Shown here one piece after another: positions 34,194 to 44,453 of a stretch of DNA of 64,000 nucleotides. Every line of letters begins with the position of its first letter. Within the stretch, counting starts at the first letter, position 1. The notes below the pieces were generated by a model, which saw nothing but the letters and a program-made list of their open reading frames with translations, did no database searches and had not been told where the DNA came from. Origin of the DNA: Areca catechu (taxonomy: Eukaryota > Streptophyta > Magnoliopsida > Arecales > Arecaceae); the NCBI GenBank assembly GCA_021397845.1, contig CM038053.1:112567825-112631824 (forward strand), written 5' to 3'. The position numbers and the translations under genes were made by a program.

Positions 34194-35225
34194 AGGAAAG
34201 GATTAGGGATAGAAAAAAAAAAGCAAAAAAAAAAATTATTGGTATGGGTAACCGTTATTTCCTTTTATTGCCCCATTTTATTCTTATTATTCTTGCTATC
34301 CTTTATTTATCCCCAACATATCCTCGACATATTCCCATCATTCCCTTCGTCCATCCGCCTCTATATTTCCTGTGAAAAGTGTCGCTCGACATCGCTATTC
34401 ACCATGGCACCGTCTCCCACTATGGAACCAAGGGAAGAACCTCACAACCAACGCCCCTCCGCCCGGAGTTGTCTCTAGTCGATGCATCTCCCAGGCTGAG
34501 CCCCTGCCCTATGCCATAGATCAACGCATCCGCGCCCCCAATAATCTTCCTCCGTCATACGCTCATTGATCCCATCGTAGCTGGACTGCCCTCCGAACAT
34601 CATCCCCTCCCATGGCCGCCTCCTTCCTCCCACTATATCTGATTTCTGACTGTCCCCCACCTCGACCTCCCTTCCAACGAATGGTGGTCTGAATTCCTCT
34701 ATGGTGTTGTCCCCATCGGCCCTAGCATCTTCTTCAATGGCAACATCTGCTCCGCCACAGCCTTCAGTCCAACCACCGTCACGACCACGATGCCAATCTC
34801 CTCCATCTCCACCCGCACCGATTCAGCCAATGCCACCGTCTCTTTGTGTCATCCCGCCCAACCACCGACCTGCTCCCCGGATCTCTCCTCCTTTGTTCCA
34901 TCCTCCACTGATCTGCTCCTCACCGCTGTAATGCCCCGAATGCCCCGTTCCATTGACCTGCTCCCCGGATTGCTCCTCCCTTGTTCTATCCTCCACCGAC
35001 CACCTCCTCACCACTACGATGCCCTGGATGCCCCGCTCCACCGACCACTCCCCGGATCGCTCCTCCCCCGTCCTCCTTCACACATCTTCTACCTTCCCAT
35101 TCCAAGCTCCTCCCTCTGTCACCAGCTACCGAAACCCCGCCCATGCCGGCAATTTCTCTCCATGTCGCCGATTCTGCCCAGCACCGTTGCTGGAGAGGCC
35201 GCCGGCAAAACTCCCTCCGTAAGCC
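34194..35225 (+). other. H internal region, left: C-rich gene-like cassette
   Basis: After an A-rich and T-rich start, 34380-35220 is strongly C-rich, unlike the surroundings, and opens with ATGGCACCGTCTCCCACTAT. Several overlapping Pro/Ser-rich frames exist, but none is clearly real. A duplicated segment of about 90 bp lies near 34870-35075 (CTGCTCCCCGGAT, GCTCCTC, then ATGCCCC...ATGCCCCG). A related C-rich cassette occupies E1 (7420-7600) and E2 (46020-46440). It looks like captured host exon or UTR sequence, but I cannot name a gene. Confidence 0.45.
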
Positions 35226-37075
35226 TGGTGCGGGCACCAGACTCAGAAGAAGACTTCAGAGCACCATCTGGATCTCTGATTAACCTTGCCCGAAGAATTA
35301 GGGTTTTTGGCTTGTAATAAGGGTTGACTTGATCAACTCAATTTTAGTTTGAGTCTGTATTACCTGCATTTTTATTTTGTTGAGTCATGTTGACTCAGTA
35401 GTGGACTTGGGCTTCAACCTGGGGTGTTACTTTTTCTCCCAAGGCCAAGCAAGTGGGAGCCACACTCCCAGCCATACGCCTGAGTCCAGGGGGCACCACA
35501 TCTCCATCCAGCAGGCTTTGGTCCCCACACCATAGATAGCAGCTCCCCTCTTTCATGCGCCAATTGAGGAGAAATCCACCAGGGGTCCACAAATCAAGGG
35601 GGCGGCCCAAGACTTCCCAAAAGAAACAAACTATGAAAGGAAAGAAATTCTCTTGGAGAGAAATTCAAGGAGGCGCCCATTACCTGCCAGAAATACTCAA
35701 AACAAAGTTAGAAGGAGCCATAACTTGGGGAGAAAGAAAAGGAGGTATCCAAAAAGGGTTGAGCCATGGAAGGAAGGAGATTTCTCTTGAAAAGCAAGGT
35801 TAGGAGGTGCCCTAATCATTCCAACTAAAGCCAGATATAAAAGGCAACAAATTTTCTCTTGGAGGGCAAGGTTAAGAGGCACCCAAACACTTCCAGATAA
35901 GGCCAAGCAAAGAAGGAAAAAAATATTTTCTTGGAGGTCAAGACAAGGAGGCGCCACCCACTTTCCTTTTTGAAGCTTCAATCAACTTTGGAATTAATTG
36001 GCCAGCCATATGAGTAGGGATTGATATCCTATATTGAAGATCCCCTCCTTTAGTCCCACATTGGAAGATGTAAAACCCTACTCTCTTGTAATGGCCTATA
36101 AATTAAACCCCATGTAAGTTTGAAAAGAATCAGATGAATGAAAACAAATTTTTTTTGTGAGCAAACTTTGTGTTTTCTCTCTTCCGCACTTGCATCCAGG
36201 TGTTGAGCTCCATGAGGGAGTAAATCCGGGTTCCCCAGGAACTTTGAGGAGGTGTGAGATCTCCAAAACCCCTAAACCCTAAGTTAGCCACTCCAACTAC
36301 TAAACCCTAGCCGCCCACCATCCACTTCAATCCACCAAACCCTAGCCTATCCCACCTCCCACGGCCTCTCTCTCCAAATCCAGGCCGATCACCAGCATCC
36401 AGATCCAGTCCAGATACTTCAGATCCAGAGCAATTCCCAGAGGAAGTCAAATCAGCCTCTAAGAGGATCCGGATTTCAGCAACTTCAGCCTTCAAGTTCT
36501 TCAATCTGGTAAATCCTTCCTTGAGTCTCTGATTCCATCACTTGTTCTTCTCCTTTCCCAGATCTTGAGTTCAGGAGAAGCCGACTCAGCCACAGGACCA
36601 GTATTGGAGGATCCATTGTGAAGATATCCGAATCGAGGATCCAACAATCTGCTCGAGAGAGTTCTTCCACCAAACTTTGTGAAGATCACTGTCTGGTCGG
36701 TAACCCATCTCTTCTCTTTATTTCTGTCCTGTTGAAAGTTCAGAGCGAAACCCTAGATCTGGGAGTTTCTCAACCCCCAGCGATCCGTTACTTCTGAACT
36801 ACTCTGATAACCGAGTTTTATTTAAATTGTGCTTTCAATTATTACCTAGTTTCTTTCAATTTAGTTTAACTTTCCTTTGAGTCAAAGCCGACTTCTGAAA
36901 ATATTTAAAAAAAAAAGAAAAAAAAAATGAATTAGTCTTAATTTACTTCCGCATCGCATCATCTCTCTTTTGTTCTGCATCAATTTTGGTATCAGAGCTT
37001 TCGTTCTGCATCATTTTTGGTATCAGAGCTTTCGTTCTGCATCATTTTTGGTATCAGAGCTTCTGTTCTGCATCA
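35226..37075 (+). repeat. Element J 5' LTR
   Basis: 1850 bp, TGGTGCGGGCACC to CTGCATCA. A TATA-like CTATAAATTAAA lies near 36110. The final 100 bases contain three copies of the LTR-end/primer-site junction (36974-37066), so the true LTR end is the fourth CTGCATCA. The 3' LTR has the same extension. Confidence 0.93.
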
Positions 37076-37091
37076 TTTTTGGTATCAGAGC
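36976..37091 (+). repeat. Tandem LTR-end/primer-site repeats (31-bp unit, four PBS copies)
   Basis: The unit is CTGCATCA, TTTTT, GGTATCAGAGC, TTTCGTT. Four consecutive TGGTATCAGAGC sites are present. The functional primer binding site should be the last, at 37080-37091, because the 3' LTR ends at the matching fourth CTGCATCA. Confidence 0.93.
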
Positions 37092-37977
37092 CCTGTTTAG
37101 GTTTTCTGTTTTGATTGCTTGTTTGAGTCTCTCTCTTTTTACTTTGTCTGCTCGAAGTAGACTCCCCAGGACGTCCGGTCCTAGGAACGAAGCGAGGTGC
37201 TAACCTCCTCTTCCCATTTCACGGGGTGTTCCTAGGGCGTGTAGGGGATCCGTTGGGTTATAACTTCGTAGCAGGAATTGTAAACGGGGAAGTGCTCTGT
37301 TTTTAGCCCGTAATTACCTTGTTGCAGGAATTATTTCTCAGTGCAGATAACTCCAAATTCAGTGATTTTTATTTTGCTGAAACCAGTATAATTGAAACTA
37401 TTTTTGCATAATTTTTTTTTAATTTATTGGCTTACGTGGGATTTCTGAGAATTAAATTACTGCAACTCTATTTTTATGTTCTGCAATCCAATTATTTTTG
37501 AGTGTTCATCTCTTAATTCATCTTAAGGGCATTTGAGCATCTAAGATAAGGGGAGGAGTTGATAACCTCTCCTTAGCCCAAAACCACCACCCACTCATTC
37601 GAACCTAAGCCTTTAATCTAAAAATTGATTAGACCTAATTTGCCCTAGTGAGCTAGGGACATCAACAAGTCGGGTCAAGACTAGTGTTGAGTCAGTTTGT
37701 CTGGTTACTCTGTGTGTGCTTTGTACTCAGTGTCTAGAACGGTGGTTCAGGGATTCCATCTCGAAGGGCTTGTGTGCTGGTCCGCCTACGTGGCCAATCT
37801 CTGATTGGTGTCTAGGATTGGCATCTAGGGACCTAACACTCCCCTTACACCTGCCTGGCTGAGTCCTGAGTTACTACAGGCTAGCTTGCCACTCTGATTG
37901 GGCATCTAGTTTGGGCTCTAGGTCTAGTTAGCCCGTAGTCATTCAGTTGAGTCTCATTTTGTGTGTTTGCTTGCATC
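37092..37977 (+). other. J leader, non-coding
   Basis: Conserved block one lies at about 37521-37673 and block two at about 37768-37862, with the hairpin CCAATC-TCT-GATTGG at 37794-37808. Near 37160-37240 is the segment CCAGGACGTCCGGTCCTAGG also present in D1 and L leaders. Confidence 0.65.
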
Positions 37978-39618
37978 ATGTCTACCCGGAATGGAGTGCC
38001 CTACCAACCTGGTCAAACCCAACCTGATTTAGAGGCCATGGTTAGAAATCTTACCGAAAGTATGACCAAATTGAGTCAGGACATGAATGAGGGTTTTTCC
38101 CAGTTTAGGGATCGAGTCCAAGTACTTGAGAAACGTAGGCATCAAAATTGGACCCCTGATCCAAAATTTAATAGGCCCCAACCTCACCCATGCCAGGAAC
38201 CTAGGAGGACCTTATACTATGATCCCGAGCATAACCTTAGGAAGCCTAACCATGATATCTATAGTGTAGATCGTGTCTATGAGAGGTCCTTACAATATTC
38301 TAGACCAGTCACTCAACAACCCAAGTCTTCTAGATCAAACCATTTAGATCCACACCCATGCCCAAGTAAGGTCTCTACTAGCTTGAAACCCAGTGTGACC
38401 CAGGTTCCTATATCTCAAGAATGTTTGTTTTATAGAGAAAGAGGCCATAAATCTAGTCAGTGCCCATGCATAGGACTGGCTTGTGCACATCTAAGTGGTA
38501 AGAATCCTAAGGATGATATTAATGAGAGAGAACCCAAGCCTACCAATGAGGAAGAATGGTTAGGTATGACAAGCCTAGAATCAGTTGATCCGATTACCAC
38601 TGACCCGAAACCCATTGAAGATGGCATTGAGGAAGTATATGATGCTGGCTTGAGTCTAGTTGATGAATGTGAGGGGGAAGAACTTGAAGAATGTGACATC
38701 GGTACTATTGGTTCCTTACCTGAGGAGACCTTGGAGAGAAACCAAGTGGTAGGACCTAGTTCAGAAATTCAAGAGATTTGTGAGAACCAGGTTCCTTTAG
38801 TCAAATACCCCCAAGAAGAACTCATAGTGTTAGCCCAAGCTATCAGTTCGTACCCTCTAATGACAGTCATTTCCCAGGTACCAATTGAAGATCTTTGTAC
38901 TGAACTGTTTAAGTTTGCCCACCCTATGGTAGATCCTCTCCTTAGGATGACTGAATCAAGCCTCTTACAATTGGACCTTGTCCCATGCCCAGCCACTAAG
39001 GTCTCTCCCGTAATCTCAGTTGAACATCCTTGTCTTGAGCGGATTGATTCACCCAGTCCTGTAGAAGTCCTCCTTATGGCCCCAGACCCCTTCCTTCGCA
39101 TGACTGACCTACCCTTCTATAGAGTATACCTTTCCGCACCCATAGGTCAAATTTCAAGTCTTGAGGTCATCATCCATAGGCCCTCCCATGAATCATTCTC
39201 TAATCCAGTTCTTGAGAAAGTGGATCATTATTTGCTTAGAGAACAAACCTTAACTATTGCAATCACATGTCCTAGGCTACTTCCCGAACCATCTCTTGAT
39301 CCATTCCTGGGAGTAGCAAACTTTTCCTTTCGTAAGGATGACCAGTTGACACTCATAGATCACCATTCAAACCTTCAGGTCACCACCTTTAGTCAACAAG
39401 TAATTCGAGACTCCACCTCATATCTCCTCCCTTTCTCTAGGACTTCCAATGCTTCTTACACCATCCAAGTATACTTTGTCGAAGCCTTTAGAGTGAACCA
39501 CGTGTCAGAACCTATTAGGTTTGCCACCTACTTCTGGAAGACCTTATGGCACCTACTAGGCATCCATAATAAGTTTTCATGCTCTGCATGCCATCCTCCG
39601 ACCCAAGATCAAACCTAG
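37978..39618 (+). CDS. J Gag N-terminus fused to the unrecognised replacement ORF (546 aa)
   Basis: It is an uninterrupted frame closely matching the D1 557-aa ORF. I use the ATG at 37978 (MSTRNGVPYQPGQ), the Gag start shared with L and D1; the open frame extends five codons further upstream without an ATG. It is shorter than D1 by a small in-frame deletion in the N-terminal coiled-coil part. The zinc knuckle is damaged: CLFYRERGHKSSQC has Tyr in place of the second Cys. The acidic linker, the unrecognised 260-residue region and the terminal SYFW-like segment (ATYFWKTLWHLLGIHNKFS) are kept. Both copies remain open, although J and D1 differ at many residues. Confidence 0.82.
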   Translation: MSTRNGVPYQPGQTQPDLEAMVRNLTESMTKLSQDMNEGFSQFRDRVQVLEKRRHQNWTPDPKFNRPQPHPCQEPRRTLYYDPEHNLRKPNHDIYSVDRVYERSLQYSRPVTQQPKSSRSNHLDPHPCPSKVSTSLKPSVTQVPISQECLFYRERGHKSSQCPCIGLACAHLSGKNPKDDINEREPKPTNEEEWLGMTSLESVDPITTDPKPIEDGIEEVYDAGLSLVDECEGEELEECDIGTIGSLPEETLERNQVVGPSSEIQEICENQVPLVKYPQEELIVLAQAISSYPLMTVISQVPIEDLCTELFKFAHPMVDPLLRMTESSLLQLDLVPCPATKVSPVISVEHPCLERIDSPSPVEVLLMAPDPFLRMTDLPFYRVYLSAPIGQISSLEVIIHRPSHESFSNPVLEKVDHYLLREQTLTIAITCPRLLPEPSLDPFLGVANFSFRKDDQLTLIDHHSNLQVTTFSQQVIRDSTSYLLPFSRTSNASYTIQVYFVEAFRVNHVSEPIRFATYFWKTLWHLLGIHNKFSCSACHPPTQDQT

Positions 39619-39941
39619 AGAGCCTTAGTTTGTTAGGTTTAGACCTAGGGTTCCTTTGTAATAAAGTCCATTCTTTAGGAATGCGTCATCAATCTAGTTT
39701 AGTTTTCTTGACCCTTTACTAGGCTTTGGCTCAGATTTTGGTTTGATTGAGAGCACCATGAATTGGGATTTGTATTTTGTCCAGGGCAGAAATTGCATTC
39801 AATGTTTCGATCAATAGGTCTATAGGCTAGAGTCCCTTTGAAATTGTTCATGGATACAAGCCTCACACACCACTTGATCTGATTTCACTATTAGCCCACA
39901 CACACAAGTCTCTTGATGCACTTGCATAGCATGTAAATGAC
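39619..39941 (+). pseudogene. J integrase core remnant
   Basis: It is equivalent to D1 29427-29756. Traces of MNWDLYFVQGRN, then INRSIG with a stop, then a degenerate KIVHGYKPHTPLDL-like stretch and SLDALA at the end. It is broken by stops and contains no catalytic residue. Confidence 0.65.
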
Positions 39942-40595
39942 TTGCATAAAGAAATTCATGCCAAAATAACTTTAAGTAATGAAACTTATAAGAAGTTGGC
40001 TGATTCTCAAAGGCGAGTCAAAACTTTTGATGAAGGAGACTATGTAATGATTAGGTTAAGGCCTGAACGGTTTCCTCCAGGAACTGTTAGAAAGTTACAT
40101 GATAGAGGAGCTGGACCATTTAGAGTGGTGAAGAGAGTAGGATCCAATGCCTATATGCTCGAGTTACCTCCAGAACTAGGTATTAGCTCCACTTTCAACA
40201 TTACAAACCTAGTAGAGTATAGAGAGCCAGCTGTGATTTCCAGTGAGGCTTTTGAACCTAATCCTGCTCTTGAGAGTGAACCTGACCCTGTGTGTCCAAC
40301 AACAAACTGGCCTGTGAGGAAAGAGCAGATTGAAAAGATCCTGGATGATCAGGTTATCTCTACTCGTAATCGAGGATACCAAAGATACCTGGTCCGCTGG
40401 CTAGGAAGGCCAGATTCTGATGACTCTTGGATCTCCTGAGAAGAATTACAAGAATTGGACCCAGACCTCTTGGAGAGATACCTGAGCCAACTTGATCCAT
40501 ACTCGACAGGGTCGAGTTCCTCCCACCCTCGGAGAATTGGTGCGGGCACCAGACTCAGAAGAAGACTTCAGAGCACCATCTGGATCTCTGATTAA
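39942..40595 (+). pseudogene. J integrase C-terminus with chromodomain, one nonsense codon
   Basis: Open from HKEIHAKITLSNETYKKLAD through the GPY/F module (GAGPFRVVKRVGSNAYMLEL) to the chromodomain (GYQRYLVRWLGRPDSDDSWI). A TGA at 40437-40439 replaces the Arg codon of ISREELQ. The frame then stays open to TAA at 40593-40595, inside the 3' LTR. Otherwise it matches the intact D1 copy. It truncates the chromodomain's last helix. Confidence 0.82.
40501..40517 (+). promoter_or_regulatory. PPT-proximal hairpin of J
   Basis: ACTCGAC-AGG-GTCGAGT, perfect stem, 20 bp before the 3' LTR. Confidence 0.65.
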
Positions 40596-42387
40596 CCTTG
40601 CCCGAAGAATTAGGGTTTTTGGCTTGTAATAAGGGTTGACTTGATCAACTCAATTTTAGTTTGAGTCTGTATTACCTGCATTTTTATTTTGTTGAGTCAT
40701 GTTGACTCAGTAGTGGACTTGGGCTTCAACCTGGGGTGTTACTTTTTCTCCCAAGGCCAAGCAAGTTTGCGCCACACTCTTAGCCATATGCCTGAGTCCA
40801 GGGGGTGCCACATCTCCATCCAGCAGGCTTTGGTCCCCACACCACAGATAGCAGCTCCCCTCTTTCATGCGCCAATTGAGGAGAAATCCACCAGGGGTCC
40901 ACAAATCAAGGGGGCGGCCCAAGACTTCCCAAAAGAAACAAACTATGAAAGGAAAGAAATTCTCTTGGAGAGAAATTCAAGGAGGCACCCATTACCTGCC
41001 AGAAATACTCAAAACAAAGTTAGAAGGAGCCATAACTTGGGGAGAAAGAAATGGAGGTATCCAAAAAGGGTTGAGCCATGGAAGGAAGGAGATTTCTCTT
41101 GAAAAGCAAGGTTAAGAGGCGCCCTAATCATTCCAACTAAAGCCAGATATAAAAGGCAACAAATTTTATCTTGGAGGGCAAGGTTAAGAGGCACCCAAAC
41201 ACTTCCAGATAAGGCCAAGCATAGAAGGAAAAAAATATTTTCTTGGAGGTCAAGACAAGGAGGCGCCACCCACTTTCCTTTTTGAAGCTTCAATCAACTT
41301 TGGAATTAATTGGCTAGCCATATGAGTATGGATTGATATCCTAATTTGAAGATCCCCTCCTTTAGTCCCACATGGGAAGATGTAAAACCCTACTCTCTTG
41401 TAATGGCCTATAAATTAAACCCCATGTAAGTTTGAAAAGAATCAGATGAATCAAACCAAATTTTTTTTGTGAGCAAACTTTGTGTTTTCTCTCTTCCGCA
41501 CTTGCATCCAGGTGTTGAGCTCCGTGAGGGAGTAAATCCGGGTTCCCCAGGAACTTTGAGGAGGTGTGAGATCTCCAAAACCCCTAAACCCTAAGTTAGC
41601 CACTCCAACTACTAAACCCTAGCCGCCCACCATCCACTTCAATCCACCAAACCCTAGCCTATCCCACCTCCCACGGCCTCTCTCTCCAAATCCAGGCCGA
41701 TCACCAGCATGCAGATCCAGTCCAGATACTTCAGATCCAGAGCAATTCCCAGAGGAAGTCAGATCAGCCTCCAAGAGGATCCGGATTTCAGCAACTTCAG
41801 CCTTCAAGTTCTTCAATCTGGTAAATCCTTCCTTGAGTCTCTGATTCCATCACTTGTTCTTCTTCTTTCCCAGATCTTGAGTTCAGGAGAAGCCGACTCA
41901 GCCACAGGACCAGTATTGGAGGATCCATTGCGAAGATATCCGAATCCGAGGATCCAACAATCTGCTCGAGAGAGTTCTTCCACCAAACTTTGTGAAGATC
42001 ACTGTCTGGTCGGTAACCCATCTCTTCTCTTTATTTCTGTCCTGTTGAAATTTCAGAGTGAAACCCTAGATCTGGGAGTTTCTCAACCCCCAGCGATCCG
42101 TTACTTCTGAACTACTCTGATAACCGAGTTTTATTTAAATTGTGCTTTCAATTATTACCTAGTTTCTTTCAATTTAGTTTAACTTTCCTTTGAGTCAAAG
42201 CCGACTTCTGAAAATATTTAAAAAAAAAGAAAAAAAAAATGAATTAGTCTTAATTTACTTCCGCATCGCATCATCTCTCTTTTGTTCTGCATCAATTTTG
42301 GTATCAGAGCTTTCGTTCTGCATCATTTTTGGTATCAGAGCTTTCGTTCTACATCATTTTTGGTATCAGAGCTTCTGTTCTGCATCA
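40538..42387 (+). repeat. Element J 3' LTR
   Basis: 1850 bp. It ends with the same triple junction repeat (about 42287-42387); copy three has one change (CTACATCA). Scattered differences from the 5' LTR (for example near 35451/40763) make J older than D1. Confidence 0.93.
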
Positions 42388-42392
42388 AAGCC

Positions 42393-42710
42393 TCCTCCAT
42401 CTTTCTACTTTAGTCCGTGAGGAAGAGGAGGGGCACCGCACGAACATGAAAGAAGTTGCACCTCCCTTTGCCAATTTCAGAGTTGCACGTTCTTCAAAGC
42501 TGCATAGATTTTGAAGCTGCATGGATTATAGAATTGTATGGATCTCAGAGCAGGGCTGATGGAAAAAAAAATATGGTTTTGTTTGAGAAAAAAAAAATCT
42601 AAAGGTTATCTCAATCTGCAGCTTAGAGTCCAAGGAAAATAATATCAAGCTGAAGATGGGAGACTTGAAGCCAAACTCGACGGAGTCGAGTTCTCCCAAC
42701 TCCAAGGGAA
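42393..42710 (+). other. H internal region, right
   Basis: It continues H after J. It carries CACGAACATGAAAGAAGTTG, then CAAAGCTGCATAGATTTTGA repeats related to E2 46470-46590, A-rich stretches, the hairpin and the purine tract AAGGGAA before the 3' LTR. There is no ORF of note. Confidence 0.6.
42675..42691 (+). promoter_or_regulatory. PPT-proximal hairpin of H
   Basis: ACTCGAC-GGA-GTCGAGT is a perfect 7-bp stem 19 bp before the 3' LTR, followed by TCTCCCAAC as in the chromoviruses. H has no pol frame here, so the hairpin is not retained for coding reasons. Confidence 0.7.
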
Positions 42711-42840
42711 TGATGGGGACCCGAGAGCCCAGCCACCTCAGCAGCCATGAGGAGTCTCAGTCACATCCGGGATTGACCACCTAGGATTACATGGAGGATC
42801 ACATGAAGATGGCCCATGCATGGCCACATGGCAACACACC
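42711..42840 (+). repeat. Element H 3' LTR, first part
   Basis: It starts TGATGGGGACCCGAGAGCCC and matches 26571-26700. It is interrupted by solo LTR K. Confidence 0.88.
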
Positions 42841-44448
42841 TGGTGTAGGCACTAGACCTCTTATTAGGGTTTCAATTTTTTTGGTCCTATAATAAGGCTT
42901 CAAAACTAAACCTTGTAACTTTCTTTAGCTTTGAATTGAGTCTCATGTGTCTGTGTATAATCCTGTACTTTGACCAATTGGGTCAAATTGTGTCCTGTAC
43001 TGAGTCCAGTCCTGTATTGAGTCAATTGTGTCATGTACTGAGTCCAGTCAGAGTTAGTTTGAAGTATGGGTCCAAGCAAGATTGGTCTTAAAATCTAGTC
43101 TCTTTGGAGCCAAGTTAGGAAGGAAGCCAACTCAGCTTAGGGGGCCACCTAATCATCCTATGTTGCGCCATGACAACTTGCCATGTGGGTGGCACATATT
43201 TCAGCTTTGGACACCCAAAGAGGGGGACACATCACTTGACTCACTCCCTCTTTCCCTCACCCCTATCAAGCTTGTTTCTACATATGGGTGGCCGTCCAAG
43301 AGAAGGTCAAATGGGAGTTGGAGTTTGGAGTTCAAATCCATTACTTCAAGCCCTCCAATCAAGCTTTCATCCCAAACTACACAAACAACTATGGAAGGAA
43401 GGCAAGAATCCATGGGTGCCTCCACCTCCCACTCCCCACATCTTGTCTTGTTCCAAAGAAGGATGCACAACCAAGGAAAGAAGGAGAACACTTGCCTTGC
43501 TACAAGCCTCACTTCTTGTCTTCTTCCAAAATAAAGGACCCACATTCCAAGTTCAAGGGCACCAAGATCCCTCTTCCAAACCTCACATCAAGCCATGCCC
43601 AATCAAGTCAACTTCATGGTCGGCCAAAGGAAGAGAATTCTGAAAATTTTTGGGAGCCTCTCCAAAGAGGACTTGTATTTTCATTTAAAATTCAAATGGG
43701 GTACTAAGGTGCCTATTTAAAGGACCTTACCCCTCATTTGTAAGGTTAATTTTTGATGAATGAAAAACCAATTTTCTTGAGATCCAATTTCTCTTTAGTT
43801 GCCTTCATTCACTAGGAACATCGATCTCCTTGAGGGAGCGCCTTCGCCTTTGGGCGTCGAGAGGTGTGAAGCCTCAAGTTGCCGTCTCTTTCACAACTCC
43901 ATCTTCCAACTTCGAATCGGAGCCCATTGGGATCATCCACTCAGGCAGCTAGCAAGAAGACTGCATCCATCACCACATCAACTCTCTTTCCTATATATAT
44001 TACAATCTTTTGGTTGAAACCTAACTCTTCTTCTTTGAATGCTCGCAGGTCCTCCAGGTGACATGAACATGGAGTTGGTTTCCCTTGCCATCAAGACCTT
44101 TGGACAGCGAGCCGGCTCATCTACGGGTTGAAGGCTCGATCATCCAGGCTGCATCCACGAGAGTGAGTGATCTCAGCATCGGGCGCTTCAGATCTTTGAG
44201 GTTTGCCTCCCTGAACTCTTAAGTCGATATTATTCTGAGAGCTAAGTCCTACAGGGTTTCTAAATCCCGGGGTCCTCTCTTTATCATTGCTTAGGGACTA
44301 CTTGCTTGCCTGAGGTTCTTGTTAGTATAAATCCTAGATTTACTCTTTCTTGTCTTCGGGAATCCTCGACTGAATTCAAAACCCTAAAAGTCACAAAACA
44401 ACAAATCACCTGCATCATTTCATCTTGCATTTAGTTAGTCCCCCATCA
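42841..44448 (+). mobile_element. K: solo LTR of a C-family element
   Basis: 1608 bp, TGGTGTAGGCACT to CCCCATCA, with duplication ACACC (42836-42840 and 44449-44453). It is related to the C LTRs along its length (TATA-like CTATTTAAAGG near 43714, the GGTCCTCCAGGTGAC block near 44049). No internal sequence remains, as expected after LTR-LTR recombination. Frames in it also appear in C LTRs and are unlikely to be coding. Confidence 0.93.
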
Positions 44449-44453
44449 ACACC

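Larger units (their letters stand above)
35226..42387 (+). mobile_element. Element J: non-autonomous Ty3/gypsy element of the L family with extended LTRs
   Basis: It is flanked by AAGCC (35221-35225 and 42388-42392). Both LTRs are exactly 1850 bp, 200-250 bp longer than in D1 and L. The layout equals D1: leader, long replacement ORF, integrase scrap, and GPY/F with chromodomain (here with one nonsense codon). It lies in inverted orientation to D1, about 1.24 kb away, inside the same host element H. Confidence 0.95.

Noticed and set aside
34701..35317. Pro/Ser-rich overlapping ORFs in H and similar ones at 45971-46531 in E2
   Set aside because: High C content keeps several frames open at once, none is conserved between the copies, and one runs into the J LTR. 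I kept the region as a possible captured sequence but not as a gene.
36976..37091. tRNA gene fragments suggested by repeated TGGTATCAGAGC
   Set aside because: Only the 12-base primer site is present; there is no tRNA fold or promoter box.
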